Positions 45,259 through 57,595 of a stretch of 64,000 nucleotides of DNA are shown one piece after another. The notes below the pieces were generated by a model. That model had not been told where the DNA came from. It saw nothing but the letters and a program-made list of their open reading frames with translations, and did no database searches. A program made the translations under genes and the position numbers. The DNA comes from Emmonsiellopsis sp. PD_33. Its lineage: Eukaryota > Ascomycota > Eurotiomycetes > Onygenales > Ajellomycetaceae. The stretch covers positions 1 through 64,000 of the forward strand of contig JANTQF010000114.1 in NCBI GenBank assembly GCA_032988165.1. The letters run 5' to 3'. Position 1 is the first letter of the stretch; the number at the start of each line of letters is the position of its first letter.

Positions 45259-47456
45259 TCAAGATATTACATGGTTTTGGGAGGGTTGGGCGCGGCCGTT
45301 GCGCGCTTCGCTTGTGTTCTCCTCGCTCTGGATCGTGAGCTCATGTTCCAGTGTAGATGAGAGAGCTTCAAAAAGCCATTGCGCTTCATCCTGATCGCCC
45401 ATAAGTGGACTTCTCGGTCCGATCCAGCTCCATTTTCTCCCTTTACCCTTCGATTCTTCAGCCGTGATCGAGGGTTCAAGGCCGATTTGGGGGCCCTGCG
45501 GTTCGTCGAGTTGAGCAACTGGAACATTTATATAACTTGAACACGATTCAGTTTTCCCAACAAGGGATAAGTAGTAGTGCCATTCATCATACGAATACTT
45601 CCTCGGTGGGGTGGAACCTAAATCTCCGTAGAGCTTGCGTATTTCGCGAATCAGGAGGTGCTGTCGGTGGCGGGGATTTTGAGCGGCTTTTTTGATATGT
45701 TTTTCTCTGTGTTCAAGTTCTTGTTGTTCCCGCCGTCCCCGTGGCCCAAGATAACTTATTGTGGTGTCTTCATTTTGACTCCTGAACGATAACGTATGGA
45801 CAATCAAATCCCGTGAGGTGCTAGAAGTCCAACTCTTCAGTTTGTGGACAGGAGACATCATACGGTCTTTGAAGCTCATATCCCCGGGAAGAACGGTTAG
45901 TTCGCCGGCATAGTTGGTAGCATCGTCAAGAAACTTTGCAATGGTGCCTCCCATGCTAGAAATAAGGATTGTCATCGTAGGAATGGCAAGTAAAGACCAG
46001 AAAACGAAAAAAGGCTTTCCCCATGTCATTTTAGGCACGAAATCGCCATAGCCAATCGTGAGAAGAGATGTATAGGCGAAATATAAAGATTCGAAATAGG
46101 TCCAACCCTGTTGTCGTTGTGACAGGAAAAAGGCCAGCGCACCAAGCGTCCACAATCCTAACCATGCCGTGATAGCTATGGCAAGCATAACCCACTTTAG
46201 TTTCAACGAGGTAATTTCATGAATTTTGCGCATGAGATAAAACTCCTCTTCCTGACGCTGAGCCTCGGAGAGCAGGACCGGATCGGAAATCGGGGGAAGC
46301 TTTATCCACGGAACCCCACCCTTGCCTGTCCTCACTTTCTTCGCGATGCGTCTCCTAGCCAGCTCCGTGCGCCTGGCAATAATTGCCTTCTTCCCTCGCT
46401 CTAGCATTAGATCTCTGATTGATGACACGACTAAAGCAAGAGTCAAAATTCCTCCTACAGCATAAGGGAAAAGCAGTCCTCGCCCGGTATGGGTCTTGGG
46501 AGCGAAATCTCCAAATCCATCGGTAAGTAAAGTGATGTCGGCCCAGTATACTGCGTCCAGGTAATTCCAGTCCTCTAGACGAGCGTAAATGGCCGCGCCA
46601 CCAAGCAAGTAAACAATCCAAATGATGGTCTGTAACATCAGCGACCTTTGATTTGTTGTCAGGCGAAATTCTCTGCTGTAGTGATGCCTTCTTGCCCCGA
46701 TTACCGTAATGACCATAAGGGACGAGATCAGGAAGTAAAGGGCCGCAGCAATAATAGCATAATAGTATGCTTGAGTCATGACGCGGTTGGTCATGTTCGA
46801 AGAGTGGCGCAAGAGCGCTGCCAAGCAAACCAGGAGTATGGAGGATATGTACCATCCACCAATAGTGATAGGCTGAGCAATTGGAAAAGACAATCGTCGG
46901 GCCATGTTGAGCAAAAGGGAGAAGTTTGATATCAGCGCAAATGCTAGAGATACCGAATTGATGGCGATTGCCCTGGAAGACCTATGGTATTAGCAAATAT
47001 CCCAAGAGAATGTATATAGGGCGAAATGTCAGCACAACCATTTGGGGTCCTCAACGAAATATGCATCATCTTGTGATTTCCCAGGAGGGATTTCGGCGCG
47101 CCATTCTTGCGCTAGAGAACAGATGCTGAAAGCGCTCGCTGTTGGCCCAAATGTGCCCTGTTCATGTTAGATTTGCTCTTCGGATGGCTTATTTCACCCG
47201 CGGCTTTTCTGGGGAAGAGGTGTAAACGAGGTGCTTCATCACGGAAGAAAAAAAAGGAAAGAGAGAGAGAGGGAAGACAGCATACAGCCAGCAACGGAAA
47301 CGCAGTGCTTGCGAACCACCAACGCGTCTCCAATGGAACCTCGCGGGTTCCCAGCGTAGCAGAGGAAGGAAATCCCGCATCAGAAGGGTTTCTCTCGTGG
47401 CCATCCACCTCTCTGCTAGAAGAAGGGGGATCCGCAGCACTAGTTTCGGCGTCCAT
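45259..47456 (-). CDS. TOK1: TOK-type two-pore outward-rectifying potassium channel
   Basis: Three exons on the minus strand: 47456-47286, 47157-47036 and 46972-45259, in phase, giving 668 residues. TOK channels are fungal plasma-membrane K+ channels with eight membrane helices and two pore loops, activated by depolarisation. The first pore filter is TDGFGD (about 249-253) and the second TIGYGD (about 403-408), the usual GFGD/GYGD-like pair. Helices before pore 1 include ISSILLVCLAALL and IIAAALYFLISSLMVITVIG; helix 7 is AIAITAWLGLWTLGALAFF. The N-terminal exon carries the family segment ETRWWFASTAFPL. Intron 2 has two acceptable borders: exon 2 may end at 47036 or 47039 and exon 3 may start at 46972 or 46981. 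The first combination reads KWLAIAINSVSLAF and fits the family better. The C-terminal tail of about 200 residues is charged and cytosolic. Confidence 0.94.
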
Positions 47457-48065
47457 GTTGAATATGAAATGTGCCCTGAAGATCCCAAGAGCAGATAAGG
47501 GAAAGAAAAGGTGCGAAGCCAACTAGGGCTGGCTCGCCTCCACACTTGTAGGCTCGTGATGGAATCATCCGCTGAAATAATATTGACCCGGGGATGTTGT
47601 AGGTATGCGGTGTCACGGCCAATGCATCTTGCCACCACACCACTCAATGGAGGTGAGGTGTGTTGCAGAATCTTGAATCGAGGAGGCTGGTGTGGGATGA
47701 TCGAGATGCAGCAAGGATCATGTGATGGCGGAGGGTTGGGTGGTGACTAAGCTGTGAGGTAATCCTTGGCACTCCACCCCGCTCCTCCCCTATTTATTTA
47801 CCTCCAAGCATGCGGAACGAAGTATCATTGCGTGGATGAGACAATGGAAGACGGGAAATAGGACAAAGAGCGGGATTAAACAACTATATTTCATATCCAG
47901 ACCCTAACATCCAATTAACTCCCAGAATCGTATCCCAATAGCCATCCATCCTTCCAAGACCCCGTCCCCTCCTGTCTATTTCCACCCGACAATCTGTTAA
48001 GTATTGAACAGTACAACAAACTCCAGATCTATCCCAAATGGAAAAAAATACCCTGCCTAGAAGAT
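47457..48065. other. Intergenic region, TOK channel promoter
   Basis: No gene recognised. The minus-strand frame extends upstream of the chosen TOK start only into the leader. Confidence 0.5.
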
Positions 48066-49930
48066 TCAAACATCTGCTAAAATACTCCGTCCCCCGTCTG
48101 TAGTGACACGCTTTCTAATTCGAATTCGCGCATATTTCGCCCCCAGTTCTTTCACCTGCAAGGGGCGGAGCGTGGATGTAACCGCCCCATCGGTCCCAGC
48201 TGAGCTAACCTCATCACCCTTTTCGCGTGCTAGATCGAGCATTGCACTGGGACAGAAGACTAACGCCTCTCCAGTTCGCAATGTGACGATTCGAGAAAAT
48301 AGGCCGTCCGAGGTATACGTGGACTCGCCGTCGAACACCGCTCCTGCAAGATGACCCCTGAGCGTCTTATACCATGCTGGGGACGTGAATCTGTGCACGA
48401 TGGTCACATTACACAAATCAAGAAGACTCAAGGAAAGCGTGGGCTCCTGAGTTGCAATGATGACACGCGTTGCGAGATGGCGCTGTTGGCGGACGATGGA
48501 CAGAAGGCTGTCCGTCAAGTTGATCGCTTCACGGCTATTCGTCGTCAAGAACTAGTTGAATATTACAGATTAGCAAAACTGGACATGGGGCTAGGGGGCT
48601 AACTATGGAAAATACTGACTTTATGGGCCTCGTCCAATGCGACAATTCGCCCACTTTCGCTCCGCCGTTCCATAAAGATACTCAGACCGATGTTGAAAAG
48701 AGAGCACGCATCATTCTCGTCCACGAACGGACAACTCAGGTCAATGATAGTTAGAGATCCCTTAGGGAAATCCCAAACATTTTCCTCAGGCAGCGCAGGA
48801 TTGGTTGTGCGGTATTTCCCTAGCATGCCAGTTGATGGCTTCTGAAGGAACGATTCCAGTAACTGAAGACGCATCTCCAGTGGTCCATTTTGGTCCTTGG
48901 TAAACCGGGCTTCCCGGAGACGGGACCTAAATTCCTGGAAATCTATTCCACGACGACCTTGGGATTGTTCGGCCATCTCTCGCAGTACTTTTGTTACAAC
49001 CTGGTTTTATCATCAGCATGGGTGTGATTAATTGGCAAAAATAACATTACTTACCTCCATGTACAACGGCGTTGTACCATTGCCACTGACAGCCATCAGA
49101 TCTTTCATCATACCAAGAGTCAACTGGTCCTCCCGAAAGTACATTCGCGAAACTTTCGGTCGTTGGGCCCCCTCCGGCAAACCAGGTAAATTGGCATATA
49201 ACTCGGCCATATGCGCATAATTGCTGGGCGAGACTAAAACACGAACCGGAATCTTAGTCGACAGATACGCAGCCTCACACAGCTGTCCAGTCTCGATGCC
49301 CGTAAACTTGTCGTAATGTAGAACAAGCCCAGTCAACGGCGACGACACATTCCCGGTACAAGACGGCTGCAGCAGCGAATTCTCCAACATGCAAGAGAGC
49401 GTGTGACTCTTTCCGCTCCCCTGGCTTCCACAAATGAACGTACTCCATGGAGCATTCACATTGGCATAGACCAAATTCGTCGATCTCCGAAAATGGTTCT
49501 CCGTCATCCCCTCCCCGTCCACGCGTCCATAAGTCTCCGTTCTCATGCCCATGAGCGCGTACTGAGGCAGAATATCATCTTGTCCATGATGCTGCAAGGA
49601 CATTTTGACGCCCGAAGAAAATAATGGCGTGGTGCGAATTTCTTCCATGCGAGCAACATTTTCGTCTTCATCGCTGGATGCAAACCGGTCGTCGTTTTCG
49701 ATTAGCGCAAGGTGTTCGGCAACCTTTGGGATCGCGGCCATCGTGGTTGACATCTTTCGTGTCGTGGAGGAAATTGGTGCCGCTCGGGACACTATGTTGC
49801 TGCTGTGGTGGTTGCTATTCTTCGCCTTCTTCTTGTTGACCTTGTGATGTTTCTTCTTGCCGCCGTTTGCACTCCTCTCCTGCTGATGACCCTCTGGCGC
49901 GCCTGATTGGGGTTTTTGTTTTTGCTTCAT
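48066..49930 (-). CDS. P-loop ATPase, VirD4/HerA-like superfamily member of unknown role
   Basis: Three exons on the minus strand: 49930-49055, 49000-48620 and 48551-48066; phase 0 joins give 580 residues. Residues 1-60 are Lys/Gln/Asn/His-rich, probably disordered or nucleic-acid-binding. Walker A is GSQGSGKSH (168-176), preceded by the strand STFIC. Walker B is RIVALDEAHKF (about 410-420), ending at the exon 2/3 junction. Downstream, the sensor-like stretch VIIATQEPTLS, then LLDLCNVTIVHRF, resembles the P-loop ATPases of the FtsK/HerA/VirD4 group, where a similar ATQ motif follows Walker B. I know of no characterised fungal member, so substrate and process are unknown. The frame extends upstream through a TTG; the ATG at 49930 is taken as start, and a second ATG (MSTTMAAIP) 59 codons later is an alternative. 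Confidence 0.82.
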
Positions 49931-51702
49931 AATTGCTGCGCGGATTTGTCTGCCCTTATCATGGGAAGGTTGGTCTGGTTGGAGGCCTCCAATTGTATTC
50001 TGGACCAGGCCGGATGATGTAGGAAGTGGGAAGAAAGCAGGAGACAAGGCATATACAGAATGAACCAGAACAGAATTGGCTGGGTAGAGAGGCTGGCAAA
50101 GGGATGGAGGCTTCTAAAGTGATCTTCTTGAAGCAGGCTCCCAACCAAGCCTCGCGGATGGAAGCTTCAATAGCTAGTTAAATCAGTCGCGAAAGTTCGC
50201 GAAACGCAAACGCGAAAAGCAAACGAGCGAACAGGCTAGAAAAGAAACTTCTTCTTAACACATGGACGTTCCTTTGACTGAGAACTTTGAATCATAACAC
50301 TACTAGTGAAGAAGAAAAAGGAATTGCCTGCTCTCGTCTCCCCTCTTCTCTTCTCTTTGCTAAATATCTGGCTGGCTCGACGATTCAAGTGCATGCCCAT
50401 TGCCCAGACGACACGCAGACAATCATGACGCTTCTTTCATTTTCCCAAATTTAAATCGATCGACAAGCTAGTTAAGTTAGCTGGCTGGCAACCTTGCCCA
50501 GAATAGGGCTTGGTATATCACGTGGTCGAGCTTCACAGGTAGGCAGTGGGGGGCTTGGGGTCATCTCTCATTTACCAAACGAACAATTCTACAGAATGCA
50601 GGGGGGTAGAAACAAGGATTTTAACTACCTAATGAATGGATGGGGGCTGGCTCTTTTCCTTGTCAGGGTCCCCTAGCTACCCAACTACCTGGCTGTATCC
50701 ATCAACTGATGTTCTTTCAGATACTAGTAGACTGCGTAAACTAGTAGTTCAGGGCTAGTGTAAAACTTGGGGATGTGAGGTTCAAGATATGAAAGATGGG
50801 AAGGATAGGAGAGTGCAGGCACACACACGGATATGCAGTGGACGTCCAAGTCAAGAATGCATTTTATACTGGTACAGTGCCCTGACTACCTACCTACCTA
50901 CACTACATATCCAACCCATCAAGCTGCTGTGGGTAAAAAGAGCCAAGGGGGGGGAGGGAAATCAACCAGATTGATTGCGCTAAATTGCATTGACTTGCTG
51001 CATATCTGTGCCAATGTGGCGAAGCCCATCCATCTGAGCCTATGAAATCCAATACGCCATGTACCCAACCAGAAGCGTATCCTATACAACAAAAATTCAC
51101 TCTGACGACGAACCAAGACGGAAAAAAAGACGGAATTACAGAGGTTAAGAAAAATAGGTGTGGGGATGGAGGGAGATATAATTCCAGATCAGTCCCAAGG
51201 AGAGAAGGCGGTGTTTTATTAGCATCACGGGGATTGGAGGTCCAGCGGGTAAAGAGAGACCGAGGGGAGCGGGCGATGAGACAAGTATGGATGCCAACTA
51301 TGAGCGGATACCCGGATAGTAGTTGTGCAGCGGACGAAATGTACAGTGGAGCTGAATATATCCACGAAAAGATGGGATCGGGAAAGACGCCTTAACGCTC
51401 GATTGGACAGGGTTTTATCGGGGTTCATTTGGAGGACCCACGTGAAGAAGTATGGACTATGGCTGCCGCGGAGTTAGGAATGATGGTGCGTCGTCAATTG
51501 TTGCTATGAGTGAGCATTAATATATGCACCACGAGTTGTAGGATAAGCCGCCGTGATCTGTCGCAAAGAATAGGAAAAATCGGTTGATATATGAGATGAC
51601 ACTGAGCAAAGCCAATTATCTTGGGTATCGCAAGCCAATATGAAACGCCAGAAAATGGTTACAGACAAAAAAAGATGGATTTGAATAGCAAAAATAGGGG
51701 TA
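49931..51702. other. 1.8 kb intergenic region
   Basis: Holds the ATPase promoter and the 3' flank of palI. A TCACGTG site at 50518-50524 and a CTACCTACCTAC run near 50,888. No gene supported. Confidence 0.5.
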
Positions 51703-53980
51703 TCATGGTGCTCCAGGGTATCTGCCACCGCCATCATTTCCAGTATTGTTCAGACCAGGCAGCACTGGCATAGGTGGCATGGGCGGCATAGCGGGTGGAA
51801 TTCTTGCACGGCCAGGACCACCGCGGCCCCGGCCGCTTGGAAGTTCAAAATCCGGATTGCTACCAAGAAGAACATCTTGCCGCTCTTGTTTGGCACGTCT
51901 AATCTCGGCCTCTGGAGGGCGCCACTTTGGGTTTACACCGCGTTGGGATACGGAGGTGAAGTGGCTGTTTTCGCTGGTAGCGGGTGAGCGAGCGCCTTCT
52001 GGCAGATCATCGAAAGAAGTTCTCGGATGAAGCTCACCAGGAGGCCCCGGGGTCAATGCTGAAGGCATATCCCCAGTCCCCACAAAGCGGGGATCAATGT
52101 CTTCAAAATAACTGTCCTGTGTGTTAGCTTTGTCAAGCGGTGACCGCGTTTCGTTTCGCGAGCCAATGCCCGGTCCTCTTAGATTGGGACTGGGCGATTG
52201 ACGTTCAATTACAGGCAGAGTGGGTTCCTGTAAAGGGCCCTCCCATTCTGCGCGCGCAGGCACGAATCTATGGTAGGTTAGCTTCTAAAACATGCAAAGA
52301 GTTGAACGTGTTAAACATACACTTGCTCGCTATAAACGCTTGACGGGCTTTGAAGGTCGCGGGAGTCAGCTTGCCGATTCTGTTGCAGGCCAACCATTCC
52401 TTGGACTTCAGAATCGTCTTCTGAAAAGCTGCGCTCTCGCCCTGGAAGAGGCGCCGGAGCACCGCCCGCTGCAAGCTGCATCTCAATATCCCGACTAGCA
52501 TCAGTTCCAATTGGTGGTACCGGAGATGGGTCATTCATTGCATTGCCGTTCCTTGGAGATGGTCCTCGGGGGCCATCATAACCATAATCATCGCGCGGAC
52601 TTGGGTTACCATATGTAGCAGGGTTCGGAATCCTAGTACCGTATGGCCCATAGCCATCTACGTTTCCTTGCGGTGGATAGCCCGGAGGTGGTCCTCGACC
52701 CCGACCATTCATTCCGGGCCGCATTGGACCTCCCCTAGCCCCCATTCCATAACCTTGAGGTGGAGGTCCTCGTGGACCGCCATATGGCCCTCCTCTGCCT
52801 CGCATTGGAGGACCGCCTCTTCCCCGGGGCGGCCCATATCCAGGCCCACGACCACGTCGAGAACCCATGCTACTATCCGAATACTGATTTCGCAGTCTGG
52901 GGTCTGATCGGGGTCCTCGCATGCCATTTGGCCCAAAGGCGGCGCCAGGTGGAAGTGGGTTCCCATATTCATCGACAGGAGAATTACGGGGTCTGCCTTC
53001 AGGTCCAGCGGGTCCACTTCTGCCAAATTGGTCGCGTCTGTCGTCCATGGGGTGGAAGTTGCTTGCACCATCCGGGCTTACACTTGGTGGTGTCCTAGAG
53101 TTCAGTGGACGTCTATCGTCATCTGGTGTTCGCGAATTGGCTTCAAATGTAGCAAATGCTGGTAGCGAATCTGCTGTGGGGGTGGTGTTTAGAGCGATCC
53201 CTTTTTGGTCAGCGGTCACGGTAGATGGAGCATCCAATTTAATGGCATTCTGGCGACTGTAGAAATTTTCGCCGCTCATTTCTGCATTCTCCGCGATCCG
53301 TCGTTTTCTAGCTTTCCGGCTTACGAGGGTTCGGCGCATTGCACAAGTGAGCACACCACTTGCCGTGATGAGAATAGTGGCCGCGAGGACAATCCATCCA
53401 CCCCATAGTAAATGCGGGACGAACAGCAGGATATCAACAAGGAACGCAAGAAGTGACACAAGAAGGGTTGGTAGGAGAAGGATCAAGAGTCCAAGCAGAT
53501 ATCGAGGCGAGTGAGAAGGGGAGTGGAAATGCGCCGCAAAAGCCAACCCAAAGCAGACAAGGGTGAGAAAGGCCGCCACAGGGTGGACGATCAAGAGGGC
53601 GGATAAGGAGTGGCGGATGCTACCGGGGAGGTCGAAGTCTTCACCTTCAGAGGGGGTTATGCCGTCTTCATAAAAAAGCTATCGTATTAGCAAATGTAGC
53701 AATCTAACAGGCGCTGTTTGATTTCAATTCTGGTGGGGCGTCTCTTCCCCCCAGAAGCAAACATCAGGCAAGCAGTTCCCCAAGACATACCTGGGGAGTA
53801 CCCTACTTCAATCCCAGTGCAGTCGTTGCCTTTACAATAACCAAAGATGCCGAAATTTATATCGTCAACGCGGGCGATAGGTATGGATTTGATCACGGGG
53901 GCCGAAAGCACAGAAAGGAGAAGGAGAGTAAAGGCCGCGAGGAGCAGGACCGAAAGCGGTGTCGCAGGCCGTAATAACAT
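51703..53980 (-). CDS. palI: PalI/Rim9 membrane protein of ambient-pH signalling
   Basis: Three exons on the minus strand: about 53980-53807, 53678-52321 and 52267-51703, giving about 698 residues. PalI (Rim9) is a SUR7/PalI-family protein with four membrane helices that helps the PalH sensor reach the plasma membrane in the alkaline-pH (Pal/Rim) pathway. Visible: N-terminal LLRPATPLSVLLLAAFTLLL, then the family segment NFGIFGYCKGNDCTGI; after intron 1, EDFDLPGSIRHSLSALLIVHPVAA; the helices LLGLLILLLPTLLVSLLAFLVD and GWIVLAATILITASG; a basic RRTLVSRKARKRR stop-transfer; and a long Gly/Pro/Arg-rich, disordered cytoplasmic tail ending PMPPMPVLPGL. Exon 1 is uncertain: the strongest donor (CCAG-GTATGT at 53790) is out of phase with exon 2, so a GTAGGG donor after 53807 is used here. 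Identity is secure; the exon 1 end is not. Confidence 0.88.
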
Positions 53981-56147
53981 CGTGTCGCCAGTGTGAGGCC
54001 GCCTTCCCCTACAGACAGGTGAGGACAGAAGACAGGAAATCGACCCTGGTTGATATCAATTGCGCAACACCAGGGCAACGCGAGGGATGGGCGCAACCGA
54101 AGAACCACCAGGGAGGGATAAACGGATCATGGGGAATCGCCCGACGAGAGAGATACGGGGGTCGTGGACATAAGATCTAGCCGAAAGCGGAGGCGTGGGA
54201 GCGGGAGGACGTCTGGGCAGAGGGCACCATTGGCATAGAGAGCGGCAGTGGATTGCAACGGGATCGCAGGGCGAAGAACAGACAGACAGGACGAGTAAAT
54301 GATGGCGGGACGGAAAGCCCTCCCTAACGACAAAACAACAGCCGATTCGAACCAGCGACAGCGAGAGAAAGCAAGGACTCCAAGGAGCGAGGGAGGAGGA
54401 CAAAGAAGTGAAGTGAGGTTGGAGATGCGATGGACACGACGTCGGAGAGAACAAAGGGTCGACGCGGCTCAGCGAGGGTGACGGTGACGGGTCATGACAG
54501 GACGGGTACCGACACTAGCGGCTGAGCCACGGCGGCGGCTGGGGTAAATTGGGTGTACGGTACAGGTATTTTCAGCAGGCTCGCTGCAGGCTGAGACACG
54601 GCGGGGGAATCTGATTGGCAGATAGCGGGCAGTTTCCAGGGTTCCGCTCCGCTTTTGCCGCTAACCCCTCCCGGTTCCCTGGCGCCGTAAATTACATAAA
54701 TTACATAGATTACATAGGTTACACCTCCTTCTCCAGACCATCGGCAACACAAACCAGATATCAGACATCAGACATCAGACATTAATAAATGCAGACGACA
54801 GCACTCTGCTGCCCCCAATGCCGCGTATATGCCCACCCAGGGCTCAACTACCCTATCCCCAGCAGTGGGTGAATCCCACACCCTGCTGCAACGATGCCAG
54901 TCCGGCACTCCTCCATTCATCCCCCATCCCTGCCGCCCCATTGGATCTCTCCCTTGCGGGCGAAACATCGCAGTCCATGGCGATAATGGTGTCCTGACCA
55001 TGCTAAACCTAGCCTGGCGCTTCCCGCGAGTTTCGTTCTGCGCCTTTTGGAAGTGTTCTGGATGCTGCTGCTGTGCAACAATTGCCTTGCCGTAACAAAA
55101 CGGATGGAATTCATGTCTGCTGCTGTATCTCATTGAGCATGCACAACAACATTGTGATTGGCATGCGTGGGCAGGGGCCGCATCATCGAGGCTCCATCTG
55201 CCTCCCTTGAATATTTACCCCACTGGTGTTCTCTTCTCCTGTCTCGAAACAGGCCTGAGCCGTCCCGGAAACCAATCATCCCGCGCGTTGAGATTAACCC
55301 TTGCCCAGCCATCGCCAAGCGGGAGACAAGCATCCTTCTGCTGGTGGAATGTTTCCAGGCTTTCTAAATTCTGGCCAGTATCGCCGATTATCTTTGTTGA
55401 AGCAAGTTTCATTTACTCCGTACTTGGGCTCGAAAAGACGGTCTATGCTACTACATAAACCACCAAGTTAACAATGCCAATTACCAGGAGGGAGAAAACA
55501 ATTGGCAATGCCCTTCGCCTTCACTTACACACCAAAATTGCTTCTCCTGTCTCCCAATCCACGCCAATTTCTACCCTTAGCAAGGAATAGCGAGTCTCGA
55601 GTTATCCCAGGACCATCAAATTCCATCGAGTGGTCTAGAACTCTAGATTCTACGCTGGCACGTCCCAGTTGCTTTAAGTTAGCATACTCCGGAAGGGTCT
55701 TGCGCCATGTCCTGCGGTGGGATTCCAATCTTATTTGAGCTTATTGCGGATAATTTAGGCATTGAGAATGCAGTTCAGTTTTGCATGCATTTAACTGAAC
55801 AAAGGAAACTCACCAGTTCAAACGGATGCAGTACCTACCTGTATTCCACGGATTGGATTGTTTTTTATTCACCAAACAATCCCTGCCGCAGTTGTAAGGG
55901 GATTATTATTGTGGCAAATTCACCGGTCAAGGGGCCAATTCGAAGGATATGTATATATTTCACTGATCTTCCGTTCTTTCTTAGAATTCACGCTCTCAAT
56001 CTAACCTTCTATCCATAGACAGGTCCAGGGCTATGACGCCACGGCGGTATATTCTCCGCATCCCATCAAGAAGTTGGTTACTTTGCTAGGATAACATTGG
56101 TTGTTCACCACCACTTAAAAATAATAAAATTAATAGCTACCAGACTA
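53981..56147. other. 2.2 kb intergenic region with short tandem repeats
   Basis: No gene supported. A 9-bp ATTACATAG repeat (54691-54724), a 7-bp ATCAGAC repeat (54760-54780) and a TACTCCGTA motif (55414-55422) are present. The part next to 53,981 is A/G-rich on this strand, that is, C/T-rich on the coding strand, and is the palI leader. Confidence 0.5.
54691..54780. repeat. Two adjacent short tandem repeats (9-bp and 7-bp)
   Basis: ATTACATAA/ATTACATAG/ATTACATAG at a 9-nt period, then 35 bp later three perfect copies of ATCAGAC. Confidence 0.85.
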
Positions 56148-57356
56148 CTAATAAACCCCCTCGCCATAACCTAGACGCTCAATCAGCTCAAGCTCCATCC
56201 TCTCACTGGCATATGGCCCCTCCAGTATTTCCCCCATCATATCCCCTTCCGGGAAATCCGTTTCCCAGAACGGTTCAGACGCAGGCCCTCTCATGTTAGC
56301 GAGGACCGCCATGTGAAAGTGCCAGCGTAGTAGATCGTCGCTGACCCGATTTGGCTCATTGGGGTCGCGGCAGGGAAGTTCTAGGGCCCGACCATCGACT
56401 CCATCAACGTCACGATTAAACACTGTGATACGGTACCCATCCTATGAGAAATGGTTAGCAAACTGATACACGGTCACAAGGGAAATGATGGAAAAAAAAA
56501 TCATTTACATCAGGGTTTATGGAGACTCGGAATGCATTAAAAAGGATGTGGAGGCCAGCAGAGATTAGTAGGCCATTCTGTGGTGAGTGTATCTTGGAGG
56601 AGCCAATCCGGGAGGCGGGGGAATTATCCGTTATGAATCGTTGAAAGTTTAATGTCCTCCATTCACCCTCTCTTGTGAAGGGAAAGATGTGAGCCACTTA
56701 AAACACTTCATACATGCCGATAACAGCCTCAGGATTTGGCCTCCCACTCAGCATGCAGTACCCATCCCGCCTTCGGACTGCATCCCGAAAATATCTTCTC
56801 TATTAATACGAAGTAAGCGTCAGTGTGGTTTTTTAGAACTTAATGCTGCATCAATAGTTTTCCACGTGTGATGGCATGCATACGCAAGGCGTCATAGCGG
56901 AGCTCCCTTGTCGCGACAAAATACGCCTAGGAAAAGTGTCGGTCGAGGGAGAGATGGCGAGGGGAAGTCCATCTAGCTTCATGTTAGCAGGGCAGATTGT
57001 CAAAAAGTCGCTGTATAACATACTAGGGCCTAGAATTGTGTAGTTTCCTGGTGCAATATTTGTTGCATCATTCCCAAGCTGGTGGCCGGTTGACCCATCA
57101 GGATTGAGGGTAAAGATATGCCAAGTCATATTTGATAATTGAAGGAAGAGAGGGCACATGTTGTACAGGTGTTGATGCGTTAAGGATCCATTTTGGAATA
57201 TGCCTATTAACGATTAGTTTATCAACCTTGGAAAATATCAGCAAACCAAAATGGACTGAGGGACAAACCGCCTAGAATCGTCCCATCGTGTTTGTAAATA
57301 TGAACATTTCTCCTGACTGAGCTCAGGAATGTCGGCTGTTCAAGAGTGCAAGACAT
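56148..57356 (-). pseudogene. Decayed HNH-nuclease-domain gene (fungal HNH_2 type)
   Basis: Minus-strand exons can be followed: 57356-57269 (MSCTLEQPTFLSSVRRNVHI...), 57203-57024 (IFQNGSLTHQH ... APGNYTILG), a third from 56976, then the HNH core: FRDAVRRRDGYCMLSGRPNP, VAHIFPFTREGEW (to 56509), and after a GTAAAT...ATAG intron DGYRITVFNRDVDG to the stop at 56148. The order (N-terminal sandwich domain, then R-D-x-x-C, A-H-I-F-P, N-G-L-x-L) matches the HNH endonuclease-like proteins common in Aspergillus and Onygenales. Breaks: an in-frame TAG at complement 56927-56929 in exon 3, loss of a continuous frame between about 56,900 and 56,810, and an in-frame TAA at complement 56698-56700 directly before VAHIF. 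Both stops read as CAG/CAA changed by C-to-T. A working gene with unusual splicing cannot be fully excluded. Confidence 0.7.
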
Positions 57357-57595
57357 GCTTGCTGTAAAGAGAAGAGGTAAATTAATAGGAACTTGAAGGT
57401 ACTACTAGTAACTTTTTCCCCATGTTGCTAAACCTTGGAAGTGTTGTTAGTTAGTGTGGGGAGGTTGAAGCCTCCCTGGGCGTTGTAGCAGCGTTAAAAC
57501 AAAAAAAGAATAACTGCTGGGTCTCATAACCTGTAGAAAGGTTGAAGATCTATATTGAGCTAGTATTGGAGGAGAGATGGATCCCAGCCAGAATG

